DNA of 64,000 nucleotides from Pleurotus djamor. Lineage: Eukaryota; Basidiomycota; Agaricomycetes; Agaricales; Pleurotaceae. Both the position numbers and the translations under genes were made by a program. The DNA lies in contig JAPEVF010000048.1 of NCBI GenBank assembly GCA_029747585.1, positions 1 to 64,000 on the forward strand, read 5' to 3'. Every line of letters starts with the position of its first letter. Within the stretch, counting starts at the first letter, position 1. Positions 36,996-48,138 of the stretch are shown here, one piece after another. The notes beneath the pieces are model-generated. The model did not search any database and had not been told where the DNA came from. It saw only the letters and a list, made by a program, of their open reading frames with translations.

Positions 36996-38609
36996 TCAAG
37001 GTGACCCATCCCATGAACCGTGTACCACCTCGACAAGACGGCTCAGCTCGTCCAAGGACGTATCCACGAAATGACATTCACATATCATCAGCTTCTTGAT
37101 TGGTATTGAATGCCGCGCCCTCTCACGAAGAATGCTCATTAATAGATGAAAAGTTGTGTTTTCTTCTCCTTCTACGGTGCAAAAATTCGTGAGTTCGAAG
37201 CAAAGGCACACGAGCTTGGGATTGGGTGGGTCTTCCTCGATGTCGGATTTGAGAAGTGATTCGAGAACGTGTGGGGTGCAATCATCCAGAATCATCGTTT
37301 CAATGTCTGTATATGATGAGATGAAGGAGAGTGGTGCTGTTCCTATGTGGTCGGGATTTATATGATGGACAATGAGAAGCGAGGCTTTGTGGAGTAGGGG
37401 CAAGTCGCAGAGTTGGAGTAAGACGTGCATGTCCTCTGGAGGTACGAGGGGAAGCGTACATCGGATGGAACGACTGCCCAGATGGCCAGGACGATCAGGT
37501 GGACCATATACGCGAAGTAGGAATTCATTGACAAGCCAAAGCTCGACTGTGTGTATGGTCATTGGAAGTGTTAAGACTCCGGACATCGTGGTCTTCAAGC
37601 CCGAGAGATCTGTGGCTGCGAAGCCCTGTGCCCTGGCGTTTGCATATCCAACACCGAGTGCCTTCAAGCAAGGGGTATCGATATAGTCGAAGATGCTAAG
37701 GGTTGACGCATCATATGAAGTGATGGAAAGAGACTTCAAGGAGGGGAGCGATACTCGGGTGGACGTGGGATCAACGAGTCGACCACACAACTCCCAAATA
37801 TCTACGTCCTGTAAGTTCGGTGACGAACTAAAAATCTCTAGGAGCCAAGAAGTGGTGACTTGATGGTCAGGAAGCTGAGAGGATATTCGGAGATGTGTGA
37901 GCTTGGGCATAGCATGGACGTTTGACGGTAAGGGAGCTTGAGAAAGGCTCAGCTCGCGGAGGGAGGGAAAGTCCAACCAGATCTTTCCATGCAGCTTTCC
38001 TGAGCCTGACACCTGGATAGCCAGCCGTTGCAGATGTGGTGCAGAGCAGTCGGGGGGAATGAGTGAAAGAACCCTAGGCAGAGTAGCAGGTTCGTAGATA
38101 TCCATTAATAATGCCTGAAGTCGGGCACTTTGAGACACGGTGTCAACGATTGACGTCCAAAGTCCCTCATCGGCATGAATGGGAATGCGGAAAGACATTT
38201 GAAGAGGGGAGTCTTTCGAGAGATTCAGCATGCGCAAGGCCTGAGTTGAATTCAGGTTGATGGAGGACCAGAGGAAAGGGTTGTTGTGGATGATGTCGTG
38301 CCATGCCTGGCAAACTTGCAGCAACACGATCCACTCTTCAAATACCACTTGTCTGAACGGTCCCGAAGAGCAGGTTTGTAGCTGCACCGCATAGAAAATA
38401 GATACTAAAACATCATCCGGAAGTTGATTGATGGCGCAATATGTATTTCGTCGCATGTTCAGGGTTTTCATGGCCTTTTCGTGTCGTTTGATCTCTGCGT
38501 CGATCTCTTCATCAACAAGACTCTGAGCGGCGAAGTTCGTTCGGATGCCCTACGCTAATGCGTCAGCTGCCTGATTTTCATTTTTCCATCAGATCAGTAC
38601 ACCTACCAT
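36996..38609 (-). CDS. F-box protein FBX-2 of the paralogue set
   Basis: Coding exon 1 is only the ATG (38609-38607); the 57-nt intron (GTAGGT...GCGTAG) leads to exon 2, 38549-36996, for 518 residues. The N-terminus MGIRTNFAAQSLVDEEIDAE runs into RRNTYCAINQLPDDVLVSIF and VLLQVCQAWHDIIHNNPFLW, a clear F-box. Repeated leucine-rich segments follow (MPKLTHLRISSQ, SLPSLKSLSITSYD). It aligns from end to end with FBX-1 and FBX-3. It lies 5.8 kb from FBX-1 in the same orientation, with the TDG gene and another F-box-like gene between. Predicted SCF substrate receptor. Confidence 0.85.
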
Positions 38610-39113
38610 AATTTGTCTTGGGAGCGTGCTCGACTGAGTTCACAACGGATCCTAGCGCGCAGGTCTCAAAGGAACTCAGGAGACTTAGGAGATTAGGGTA
38701 CATAGAGGATATGACGAAGGCTCAAGATATTCGGACCGTTCGTTTCCACTCCCTCTTCGCACTCATACCCTTCATTAGCATAGGCCGAAAAACAGTGGAT
38801 GCTTTGGAGATCAACAAACCGTAGTATATACTGAAAGCCTCAGAGATCAGCCCGTTGATATCTAGAGTATGAACGGTGTAGGGTAAGTTGTAAGTCTTGG
38901 AATAATCAAGCTTTACGCTATAGAAAGTTACATCTTCACAGATAAAAGTAAATTGCCTGAATAAATTTATTAACCGTTGGAATATCGTGAAATTAACATG
39001 GAAAGCAGAGATATCTACGCGCGAGGTACTGACGGTCAGTACGGGTCTGGAAAACGGAGTCAAGAGGAAGATTCACCAAAGGTTCATCAAAGTGCACAGT
39101 CAATAGAGTACAG

Positions 39114-39812
39114 TCAATGTCTCCATCCCTTCTCGTGCCCATCCTCCATCATAGGTTCCACAAATCCACGAAATATCCACGGACGACCTTCGACCTCGAC
39201 CTTGACCTCAGCCGTTTCCTCCTTCCCATTGGTGCCCGCATCCGTACCCTCAGCATGACTAGCCCGATCCTGCGACCACCTCATTCCGTACCCCTCCTCT
39301 ACCCTAGCCTCGTAGACCAATACCTGATGTGGTAACCAGTGTAGGTTCCTCCAGGTCGCATTGTTCATGATCCGCCAGAACAATTCCAACGCACGTTCGT
39401 TGATGTCTTTGACTGGTCCTGATGGACGTCCCCACCACCCAGAAGGTAGCTCCATTTTCTTCTTTTTCTTCGCCGTTTTCGCGTCGGTAGGTTCCTCAGC
39501 TGATGATGATACATCCGGAGGAACAGCTTCATCGCCATACGATCGATGCGCATGCTTTGACCAAGCTCGAGCGCCAGCGGTCAGACCAGCTTTGTTCGGC
39601 AGCGTAAACGCTTCAAGACATTCCTCCGTAGAAGGAGGTATACTGCCCAAGGCTGAGCCAACGGTATACGCGAGACCATGGGATAGATGGATGGTTATGG
39701 GATCGGATGTCCCCGAGGCGAGGTTTAGGAATCCAGCCGCGCGAACGCGTTCACGTTCTGCCGTGGCTTGTGGAACTTCAGATAGAGAGAAACAAACGGG
39801 TGTGGGTATCAT
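39114..39812 (-). CDS. Uncharacterised protein, single exon, 232 residues
   Basis: The frame runs from ATG 39812 without an intron. The first half holds SGTSDPITIHLSHGLAYTVG; a low-complexity charged segment (TDAKTAKKKKKMEL) is at about residues 108-121. The second half is rich in Trp and looks folded: GWWGRPSGPVKDINERAL, FWRIMNNATWRNLHWLPHQV, then RPWIFRGFVEPMMEDGHEKG. Composition and length favour a real protein, but I do not recognise the family. There is no signal peptide or membrane segment. The plus-strand frame over the same bases is a shadow. Confidence 0.7.
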   Translation of the reverse strand: MIPTPVCFSLSEVPQATAERERVRAAGFLNLASGTSDPITIHLSHGLAYTVGSALGSIPPSTEECLEAFTLPNKAGLTAGARAWSKHAHRSYGDEAVPPDVSSSAEEPTDAKTAKKKKKMELPSGWWGRPSGPVKDINERALELFWRIMNNATWRNLHWLPHQVLVYEARVEEGYGMRWSQDRASHAEGTDAGTNGKEETAEVKVEVEGRPWIFRGFVEPMMEDGHEKGWRH

Positions 39813-39819
39813 TGTAAAT

Positions 39820-40600
39820 TTTGCAACCGCGATGGATGTGGAAGCAAGGAAACCATGGTGCTCGCACAGCGGGCGCTTGAATCGTTACAATCGAGCGCCG
39901 AGTGAATTTTCAGCTTGGCTTTTGACTTTTGACTGTCACCACCGTCCACATCGACGCCTGAAGTTTTTGAATTGATTCCTCTTGAGTGGACTCAAAACCT
40001 CTTAGAATTTGAGCTATAGTCTCTACTCGAACACCACGAACACCACAACGAAAGCATGGTTCGCCCGCAACCCCAATAGGTCCCGAATTCTTCCATGTTC
40101 GTGTGGCTTGTCCTCAAGTTGAAGAGATCTACTTCCGTCGTCGCAAACCATCGTCGCCAGATTCGGCTAGAATACGCTTTGAACCAACACATGGGTAGCA
40201 GTCAAACGCTGCTGTGCTAGACCAGGACTACGCGGCTTGTAAATGAGCATTGTCACCACCCCCCATAAAAGAGGATGTNACTTCGTGAGTCAACCATTCC
40301 ACCATGGAAAACCGTCCAAACATGCTGACTATGATTTTCTTCCATCCGCTAGACCCACTCCTCTACCCTGTTCGTCGTCCCCATTAACATCGTTCACGCC
40401 AAAATCCAAGCTCTCCTCTTGACGGCAAGATCAGCATCCCAGCCTTCCTCAAGCATACCAACCTCATTCGCCGAAGCCGCGTCGTAACGCGCAGGACTAC
40501 TACCGAAAGACACTGCTACATGCTGGGAGCTGGATAATGCCCTGATTTGGCGTCAATCCTTGGATAGGGAGAGACCTCCCCAAGAAACCCTCAAAGCGTA
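39820..40600. other. Intergenic region, no gene seen
   Basis: It contains an ambiguous base near 40279. No domain-bearing frame is present. Confidence 0.5.
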
Positions 40601-41800
40601 CGTCGCGTCCACTCCCCCTCGCATCAAATGTACTCACTCATCGTCTTATCACTTCTCAGATTCCCCTTTCTACCACCAGCGAGTATGATAGCATCCCCTT
40701 CATCGTCGATCCCGTTCCACCTCATCCCGGTACCCCGGAACGACACCCTCCGAAACCTCGACTTCAAGGCTATCTCAGATGCCGTAAAGCAGCGTCAAGT
40801 ATCTTTCACTATGCTCCAGAAAGATTTGGACGAACAATCCAGTCGTTGATGAGATATCTGGGCCTGTTGCTTGGGGTGGGTGGATAGGAAACCAACCGAT
40901 GTGAGTTCTCTTCGCGCCTACGGCTCTTTCAAAGTGGATGATATGCTTACTGGTATCTACAGGCAGGTGTAGCCGCTGCCTCAGAACCATCGTAGACGTC
41001 TGAGCAAATCCCTTTTCCGCTACCCTTCCCGCTACCCCGGAGCAGCGACCTCCGAAATCTTCGATACAAGGCTACCTCTCCCTCGGTAAAGCAGATCTGC
41101 CGTCCCAATAAGATAGCTGTAGAACGCTGGGACGAACGGCGCACGCGTCGACGAGATATTCGAATCCGTTGGTTTTGGGTGGCTAGGAAGGGATGCGAAA
41201 CTGGTGAGCTCACTTTGTGTTTTCCTCTCCTGAAACCAGGATAACCCACTTACCATTCTCAATGGTCAGGTGTACCTCCCTTCGCCGTGCCCTCAGGAAC
41301 CTCTGCAACAATTCCGTCTCTGCCAGTACCCTCCTACCCTAGGGGAACGACCTTTGAGTTTTCGATTTCTACCTAATCTCAAGCGTGTTAAAGCAGCGCT
41401 ATTGACTCTACGATACGTTGCTCCAAGATGGGCATGGATGGGGTCGTCGTTGATGAGTTACCCGAGCCGATGCCATGGATAGATGGATAGCGAACAGCCT
41501 GCTACGGTGAATTCTATCTCAGTTCTTCGTCCCTTGAACGTCAAGTATGTGCTTACAATCGTTTATAGATAGGTACAGCGGCCATACCGAACGCTCTTGA
41601 TGGGCTTGAATACTCAAAGGTGCCTTCCAACTTGGCCGCAGCCCAATTTAATCGGTCCACGCCTTTTGCTTATCGCCGTCGTCTTCTCGCGAACGAATCC
41701 AAGGACGTGTGCGCTGTTCGAAGGCGCAGGGGGGGNATGTAGTATGATAGAAGGAAGCAAAGGTTACGGTTCGTCGACGGCTCCTTTCCAATACTCAATC
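40600..41800 (+). repeat. Exon-like repeat modules, block II
   Basis: Three modules of about 230 bp (cores near 40729, 41031 and 41334) are separated by 55-66-bp intron-like segments with GTGAGT/GTGAAT donors and CTACAG/GTCAG/TTATAG acceptors. The core reads PVPRNDTLRNLDFKAI in module A and PLPRSSDLRNLRYKA in module B. Module B stays open up to its donor (VERWDERRTRRRDIRIRWFW). Module A has TGATGA where B has CGACGA, so its frame is broken. An ambiguous base lies near 41736. On the minus strand the modules also give frames sharing SLLRGSGKG with block III; these are shadows. Blocks II and III flank FBX-3. Confidence 0.65.
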
Positions 41801-42112
41801 TTGTGAGTCCCGTCCTTTCGTATCAAGGTCCAACCCATACTCATTTTCCTCGTTCTTTCTTCACCCTCAGCGTTCACCACCTATGTCGCAGCCGGGCTTC
41901 TGAAGCGAAACCATCGTCTTCTAGCTGCGGTTAAGATCCTTAGTATGCTCGTGGTTGTATCAATTTGCGAAAAGGTCACCTTCGGGTGTTGGTGATTTCT
42001 CACATCCAACGTCTGTACCCTCGTTTCAAGAATTGAACGATGGCGGTATTCTAGTCAATTTCTAGATGCAAGTATGTAGGACTTCTAACACTCTACAAGC
42101 TACACATAAGTA

Positions 42113-43693
42113 TCACCACTTCGACACGACCTTGACATACTTCTCAAGGTCCATACGCGCCCACTGGTCAATATCACAACAATCCATAACCACCGTCCCA
42201 ATAGGTATCATCATCCTCTTCCTCTCCCTCAAAACATTCCCCAAATTAATAAACATCCCATTCTTACCCCCCTTGGCATTATGAAAACCCGTATCTACAA
42301 AATGAATGCACTCCAACCTAGGATTGTACGGATAATCAGCGTCGCGTGGTTTCATCAACGATTGAAGAATCAGGACACGGCAGTTGTCCAGGATGAGGGT
42401 TTTTATGTTGGGAGCTGATGGGATGAAGGGGACGCGTGCTTTCCCGATGTGGCGTGCGGTTAGTCCGCGGAGTGCCAGTAGGGGTGGTTTATCGAGGGGA
42501 ACGAGCCCGCAGAGGTCGAGGAGGATATGCATGTCCTGCTGTGGGACTTTTGGGAAGGTACAATACACGGACGGCGCGCNGACTTCAGATGGGTCGTACA
42601 GATCACCCGGGAGATACACCGCCAGCTCGAAGGTGTCGTTAAACGATATGCGGACCGCGTTTATCGTCGTCGACGAGAAAATCTGGCTCAGCGTATGATG
42701 AAGTCCTGACAAATCCGCGATTCTCAAGTCGTTAACGCCAACCCCCTCGTAATATATTCCAATTTTCGAAGAGGTGGGTATGAGGAGGTTGTCCAGAATG
42801 CAGAGCGTGGAAGGATCGTCTGAATCTATTTGCAGGGTTCGTAATGAAGGTAGGGAAACCTTCGGGAAGGTAGTATGGTCGACGCTGGGGCCGTGTAAAT
42901 ATGAGATGTCGAGGTCCTGAATGTGCGGTAGACCTTGGAGGGTTCTGAGGAGCCAGGGGATCGTCACTCTGCGGCCGTAATCATGACGTCCCCCAATGTT
43001 GAGATGGGTCAGATGAGGCATCGAGTGAGTATTTAATGGTAAGGGACCTCCAGTAAGTGTTAACGAGCGTAAAGAGGGCATGTCCGACCATAAATGTACG
43101 GAAGTGTCTCCCAAATCTGTGGCGACCACAATGTCGAGACGTTCCAGCTGTGGAGCAGATCCAGTCGGTTGAATAGAAGCAAGCGCTCGCGACAGAGCAT
43201 TCAAGTCAGGGAGCCTCGTCGAAAGTTCTTGGAGACGATGGGCTTGGGACAGAACATTGGTGGCTAAAGACCAGAGACTTTCCCCAGCGTCGGGAGGGAT
43301 ATCCAACTTTATCTGAAGAGGCGCAACCTTCGATCGAGCTAGCATTTTCGAAGCAAGCGGGGAGCGCAGATCAATCGTCGACCAAAAGCGAGGAGACTTC
43401 ATGATATGGTCGTGCCACCCGTGACAGACGCGAAGTAAAATGGTCCATTGAGAATACGGTCGAGAGCTGAACGGGCCCAGCGAGCAAGAAGCCTCTGCTT
43501 GTAGCTTTACGAAGAGCAGAATCTGCGTAAAGACGTCTTTCGGGAGCTGATTCACTGTGCAATATGTGTTGCGACGGATTTTGAGGGCTTTGATGCGTTC
43601 TTTGTGTCGCTGGATTTCAGCAGCAATTTCTTCATCGACGTGGTTCTGTGCAGCAAAGTTTGTCTTGATAGTCTGTTGCGATGTGGTGAGCAT
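42113..43693 (-). CDS. F-box protein FBX-3 of the paralogue set
   Basis: A single frame of 526 residues from ATG 43693 begins MLTTSQQTIKTNFAAQNHVDEE, then RRNTYCTVNQLPKDVFTQIL and ILLRVCHGWHDHIMKSPRFW, an F-box. LRR-like repeats follow (MPHLTHLNIGGRH, SLPSLRTLQIDSDD) and it ends LEKYVKVVSKW. Compared with FBX-1 and FBX-2, the equivalent of their first intron lies just 5' of TIKTNF, and CGCAACAG there is a plausible acceptor, so the true start may be further upstream; the frame itself is open to 43759. One ambiguous base near 42580 does not shift the frame. It is flanked on both sides by repeat modules. Confidence 0.82.
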   Translation of the reverse strand: MLTTSQQTIKTNFAAQNHVDEEIAAEIQRHKERIKALKIRRNTYCTVNQLPKDVFTQILLFVKLQAEASCSLGPFSSRPYSQWTILLRVCHGWHDHIMKSPRFWSTIDLRSPLASKMLARSKVAPLQIKLDIPPDAGESLWSLATNVLSQAHRLQELSTRLPDLNALSRALASIQPTGSAPQLERLDIVVATDLGDTSVHLWSDMPSLRSLTLTGGPLPLNTHSMPHLTHLNIGGRHDYGRRVTIPWLLRTLQGLPHIQDLDISYLHGPSVDHTTFPKVSLPSLRTLQIDSDDPSTLCILDNLLIPTSSKIGIYYEGVGVNDLRIADLSGLHHTLSQIFSSTTINAVRISFNDTFELAVYLPGDLYDPSEVXAPSVYCTFPKVPQQDMHILLDLCGLVPLDKPPLLALRGLTARHIGKARVPFIPSAPNIKTLILDNCRVLILQSLMKPRDADYPYNPRLECIHFVDTGFHNAKGGKNGMFINLGNVLRERKRMMIPIGTVVMDCCDIDQWARMDLEKYVKVVSKW

Positions 43694-43759
43694 CTTTACC
43701 CGGCGCTGAGAAAGGTAAAGTCGCGTCCTTGGTTGTGGTTTCGTGGGTTTCAGTGGCAC

Positions 43760-44580
43760 TCTCGACGCGTCGTTTTATCCAAGTTGCATGCGCACGTGAC
43801 TGCGCTCCTGTCTTCACGCGCCTATGATTCGAATATTCGACCCTTAACCTTGCTTTTTCTGAATTTTCCAGCCGTTTGCGATTCAGCCAACTCTTACTGG
43901 TTTCCTGCTGGTTTCCGACAGCCCATCAATGTATTATCCATCAAGCTTTCAAAATGTCAAGCCCCATTTCGTGCTGGTCCCACATGAATCGATTGAAATG
44001 CTTCTCCCAAACGACTCCGGACGGCGGATCCCATTTGGATCCCATCCTCGTGCTCCTCAGCGAGCTCTCCCTTTTGCTACGAATCCGCGTCATTCCTCAG
44101 CTCATAGCATTCAAACTTTCTTCCTACGCTTCGAGGAACACAAGGAGTGCTGTCTGTATGCGACAAGGACCATATCAACACCACCGCCTCCGAGGACGAC
44201 AACTTCCCGTGAGTCAGTATCCTTCTCCATTCGCTCCCATTTCCACATTAAACCGTCTCTCCAGCTCTTTTCTCCACTTCCTCCTCCAAGGATCTTCCTC
44301 CCCACCCGTCGCCGTCGTCCACTCCGCAAGCCAAGGTCTACCCTCAACCTCAAATTCCACGCGTTACCTTCAGACCGATGAGGCCCATGCTGGTCTCTGT
44401 TCGAGGCTCCCTCCTGCACGTACGCGCCTCCAGGAATAACGACATTCCTTAGCTGTGGTGGAGATGACACGATCTGGTGGACATAATCGCATAATCGCAC
44501 CAGCCTCCTTGGAACCTGCGAACAGTTCGCCCCATCTCCTCTATCACCTAGCCAATCCACTTACCCATCATCTTAGGGCA
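43760..44580. other. Region without a supported gene
   Basis: Two overlapping plus frames (about 150 and 187 codons) cover 43876-44439. Neither shows a domain, and both are Pro/Ser/Arg-rich, so I do not call a gene. Confidence 0.4.
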
Positions 44581-45960
44581 TCCCATAAACCGTCTACCGC
44601 TTCCACCGAGCCTACGTGATCCCCATCCGTCGTCAATCTCTATGCCCTCACCCTGGTACCCCGGAACAACGACCTCCGAATCCTCGACCTCAATGTCATA
44701 GCACACGCGCTACAGCAGCGGTGTCTGCTCAAGAGCAAGCTCCTGGATGATGAGGATGAACAATGGAGTCGTTGATGAGGTATTTAGGCATGTGGGTTGT
44801 GCGTGTATGCAGGAAACCGACCCATGTGAGTTCTCTTCGCGCTTTTGAGGTCAAAAAANGTGGATAATGCGCTTACTGTACTCTACAGGCAGGTGCAGCC
44901 GCCGCTTCAGCACGCTCACGGAACGTTTGAAAAAATCCCCGTTCCGGTACCCTTCCCGCTACCCCGGAACAACGACCTCCGAATTTTTGGCCTCGAAACA
45001 ATCTCACGCTCGGTAAAGCATTTCCAGTAGCCCTGGGACATGTATCTGGAACGCTGATACGAACGCCGCGCGCGTTGACGAGATATTCGAGTCGATTGGT
45101 TTGGGTGCCTAGGGTAGGGATATGACTCTGGTGAGCTCCATTCGAATTCTCCTCCCTTGCAAATTTGATAATCCACGTACAGTAATCTATGAGCAGGTGT
45201 AGCCTCTACGCCAGTGCCCTCGCGAACGTATATGAAAATCCCATTTCCGCGCCCTTGCGCTGGCACCTCGGAACGATCGCTCCCGAAAATCTCTCTTTCC
45301 GTGTCACATCACCTTCGGCCGGTCGTGCAGCGTAAAAGGGTCTTCTACGTGTACCTCGAACGATGGAACGGATATTCGAGTGGGTTGGTTCCCTTGGTTG
45401 GTTCTCTCGGAGAACGGATTCGGTGAGTCGCTTTTGAGTATTTCTCGCTCTCCAAAATGGACAATACGCTTACAGTACGCTGTAGGATCGTACAGCCTCC
45501 GTCCCAACGTTGTCGTCGACGTTTTGGACAAATCTTACATCGCGCGCCCCATTTTCCGACTGCCTCCAAGTTTCGACTTGAAGGCTATCGCACGCTCGGC
45601 ACAGCAGCGCTAAATGTCCCTCAGAACGCTCCTGAGATGCGAGAATCAACCTCCTCGTCGGTTACGTCGTCACGCGCCAAGACTGATGGTTTGGATGGAT
45701 GGGCGGATGGATAAGTAGGAAGACGGTTGAACCTGGTGAGTTTCGTTTGTCTTCCACCCTATACTCCCTCAAGTGCTCACCCTATATCGCCCACAGGCGT
45801 AGCAGTGGAAGCGATCGCTTCGACGTGCTTAATGCACCGCTCGGTGAACAACGAGCATCGCTTACCTGCGACCAACGCCTGCCGTACGCTAGACCCTTCA
45901 CCATAATACTTATCTAGTAGACGCTCGTCATTCCATGTGTACCACCTTCCTCCCATCCTT
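44580..45960 (+). repeat. Exon-like repeat modules, block III
   Basis: At least four modules occur, with cores near 44654, 44958, 45261 and a weaker one near 45550, each followed by a GTGAGT-type donor and an intron-like segment of 50-65 bp. Module E matches module A of block II, and F matches B, in order, so the block is a direct duplication of 40.6-41.6 kb. The core peptide is again PLPRNNDLRIF or VPRNNDLRILDL. Stops interrupt every module. An ambiguous base lies near 44860. Confidence 0.62.
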
Positions 45961-46231
45961 CGGACCTCTGACATTCACGACATTCGTCCGTATAATAGAG
46001 TAGAGATACCCAAACCACGAGTGGATTCCCTGACGGCCTTGTTCCATGAACATGACTAACGAACGTGCACTGTTCCTTCGGCATCGGGTTCCCATGAGCT
46101 TGAAATGAATCCGAAGGTTGAAGCAGCAACTCTGCTATGCTACTGCTGACAACGCGACTCACCGTGTCGCGAAATCAGACATCAGAACTGGGCAAAAAAA
46201 TAGACTAAAAGTTGAGCATGTCCACCCGGAT

Positions 46232-46303
46232 TGCCTCCTACCCGATTCGAACGAGTGATCTTTGCATTACAAGTGCAACGCCTTACCGCTTGGCCAAGAA
46301 GGC
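46232..46303 (-). tRNA. tRNA-Thr (anticodon TGT)
   Basis: The minus strand gives a standard 72-nt cloverleaf: acceptor GCCTTCT/AGGAGGC, D arm GGCCAAGCGGTAAGGC, anticodon stem TTGCA/TGCAA with loop CTTGTAA (anticodon TGT) and a T arm with GTTCGAATC. Discriminator A. No intron. It matches the general form of fungal nuclear tRNA-Thr. Confidence 0.95.
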
Positions 46304-46414
46304 AGTGTTCGTTTCGCCTCAGATGTCCTTACACTCACTCCACTCCCTCGTCGTGCCATGGCAACACCGCCCTGCCACATCCCTGATTCCGCCCTCTTGA
46401 CTCTTGAGTCTTCC

Positions 46415-47122
46415 ATGAAGCTCATCTTTTCCAAAAATGACCCACGCCGAACCAATCTCTGTCACGAATCCGGTCAAGTCATCTACAAAATCGCGACGAA
46501 TCCGTTCAAACTAGGAGAGAAAAGTTTAACCACCGTCTCCAAGATCATACCGAATCACGGTGGTCATGGCGCTGGTGGCGATGACGCTGTCGAATTGGAT
46601 ATGCAAGATAAATTTACGCTGATTGCGGAGGTCGAGTTCAACTTGATCGCGTCTTCTGTGATCAAGTTCAGAGGGGAGAAGTTCAAGACGGAGGATCTGT
46701 TCAAACGCGGTGGATTTATGTGGACGTGAGTCATGTTTCTTCATTTTTCTGATCAATTCAGCAGATGGCATTCACATCGTACCGTATTCACGGCCTCAGG
46801 AGACGTATATTTACCGCGCCAGACGGCTGGGAGTACTACTGGACAGGCTCATCTACCTCCAAGGTCTGTTCTACGTCCTTCATACTTCATGCGCAGAAAA
46901 AACGCGACTTACACGCCCTCAATTGTACAGCTTTATCGTAACGACGGAGATAAGACACCCATCGCCGAGTTTCACCTCCCTTCGTATGGGATAATTGGGG
47001 CGAAGCATCCTGCCTACCTGGAAATATTTCCAGATGGGGAGTCCATCGCGGATTTCATCGTTGCGACATTTGTGTACATCGAGAAGAGGCGGAGAGATGC
47101 AGAACATTCAGCCGCGAGCTGA
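46415..47122 (+). CDS. DUF6593-type protein 1, three exons
   Basis: The exons are 46415-46725, 46800-46863 and 46931-47122, giving 188 residues. MKLIFSKNDPRRTNLCHESG opens a small beta-rich fold. Then come AEVEFNLIASSVIKFRGE and the exon-2 motif RRIFTAPDGWEYYW, typical of DUF6593 (ending in D-G-x-x-Y-x-W). Exon 3 has LYRNDGDKTPIAEFHLPSYG and IGAKHPAYLEIFPDG, and ends in a short charged helix. Two paralogues at 54.3 and 55.7 kb share the exon plan. The family is found in mushrooms; its biochemical function is unknown. It starts 112 bp from the divergently transcribed tRNA-Thr gene. Confidence 0.82.
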
Positions 47123-48138
47123 GCCCTGTTCCCTACTTTGCATGTTGAATTCTTCCATGATCTCGGAATTCCTACATGATCAATCCTATCCTATGCATCA
47201 CCCTGGGAAACATCGAACCCAGTCAACGCATGGAAAACGCATGTTACCTATCTTTCAGGCATCATGCATCGGCGCTTCAGCCACCAAGCTCCAATCTGCA
47301 TCCCATCATGAAAGCCTCGTGATGTCCTTGCCGTGTCAGCACTCCAGTCGTCCATGGATTAAAACTGGGGATGCCTCTCATGCTCCTGTTTATTAACATT
47401 TCTTTTGCCCTCCCATAGTCGCTGCCTATCACAGTAGCCTCCTCGTAACACAGTAAGTCTTATAATATTGTAGGCATAGAGCGATTCTAACAAGGTTCCA
47501 GATGTTCCGCAAGAGAGTAATAGTTGTCCCTGCTTGGCATGCAGAGTCACCGGCACCATTCATGTACCAGCCCGACCCGCCTAGTCCGAGTCGTCTACAC
47601 GATGTAGCCAAGGAAGAGGCGTATATAGCACACAAACTCAAGACTGTCACTATGTCAGTGTTTCCCCCTCTTGCGACAAACCTCAAGGCCATCAACCGAG
47701 TCGTAGCACAAACTGTGGGCCCATCATACCGTCCTCAAAGGCAGTGACAGAAGCCAGCGTCGCTCCCGCAGAATCCTCCACTCCCCTCAAGCCCGAGACA
47801 TCTTCTCATCTTCCAGGCATCGTTAAGTTCGTCTCAGCCTAAGGACCAGTATCTTGTTATCCATTGTGTTTCATACCCCTACTTAGAATCGCCGCGGCCC
47901 AAGATCCTACAGTCACAGAGGCATGGATTAGTCCGGGAGAGCAGACAAGTAAACTGGAAGACTCAGACTCGGTTTCACTGAGCTCGTTCGTGGTCAATGC
48001 ACCTCCCTCATGGAACTTGCCTCATCAGGTCTCGCAGTAATACATCAGGTGCCACGGCAGTATCATCGTTCAAGCCATATTGTGTCCCCGTGCCGCAGTG
48101 AGTCTCTTGTCCTCCCAAATTTCATGACGTAGGCTCCA
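47123..48138 (+). other. Possible upstream exons of the GTPase gene
   Basis: An ATG at 47502 opens MFRKRVIVVPAWHAESPAPF and continues PPSPSRLHDVAKEEAYIAHK. Pro/Ser-rich stretches with several GT...AG pairs follow to 48138. These may be N-terminal disordered exons of the downstream GTPase; no unique splice chain could be fixed. Confidence 0.35.

Noticed and set aside
43876..44439. 187-codon plus-strand frame
   Set aside because: It overlaps an equally long frame in another phase, and has no domain, signal or paralogue.
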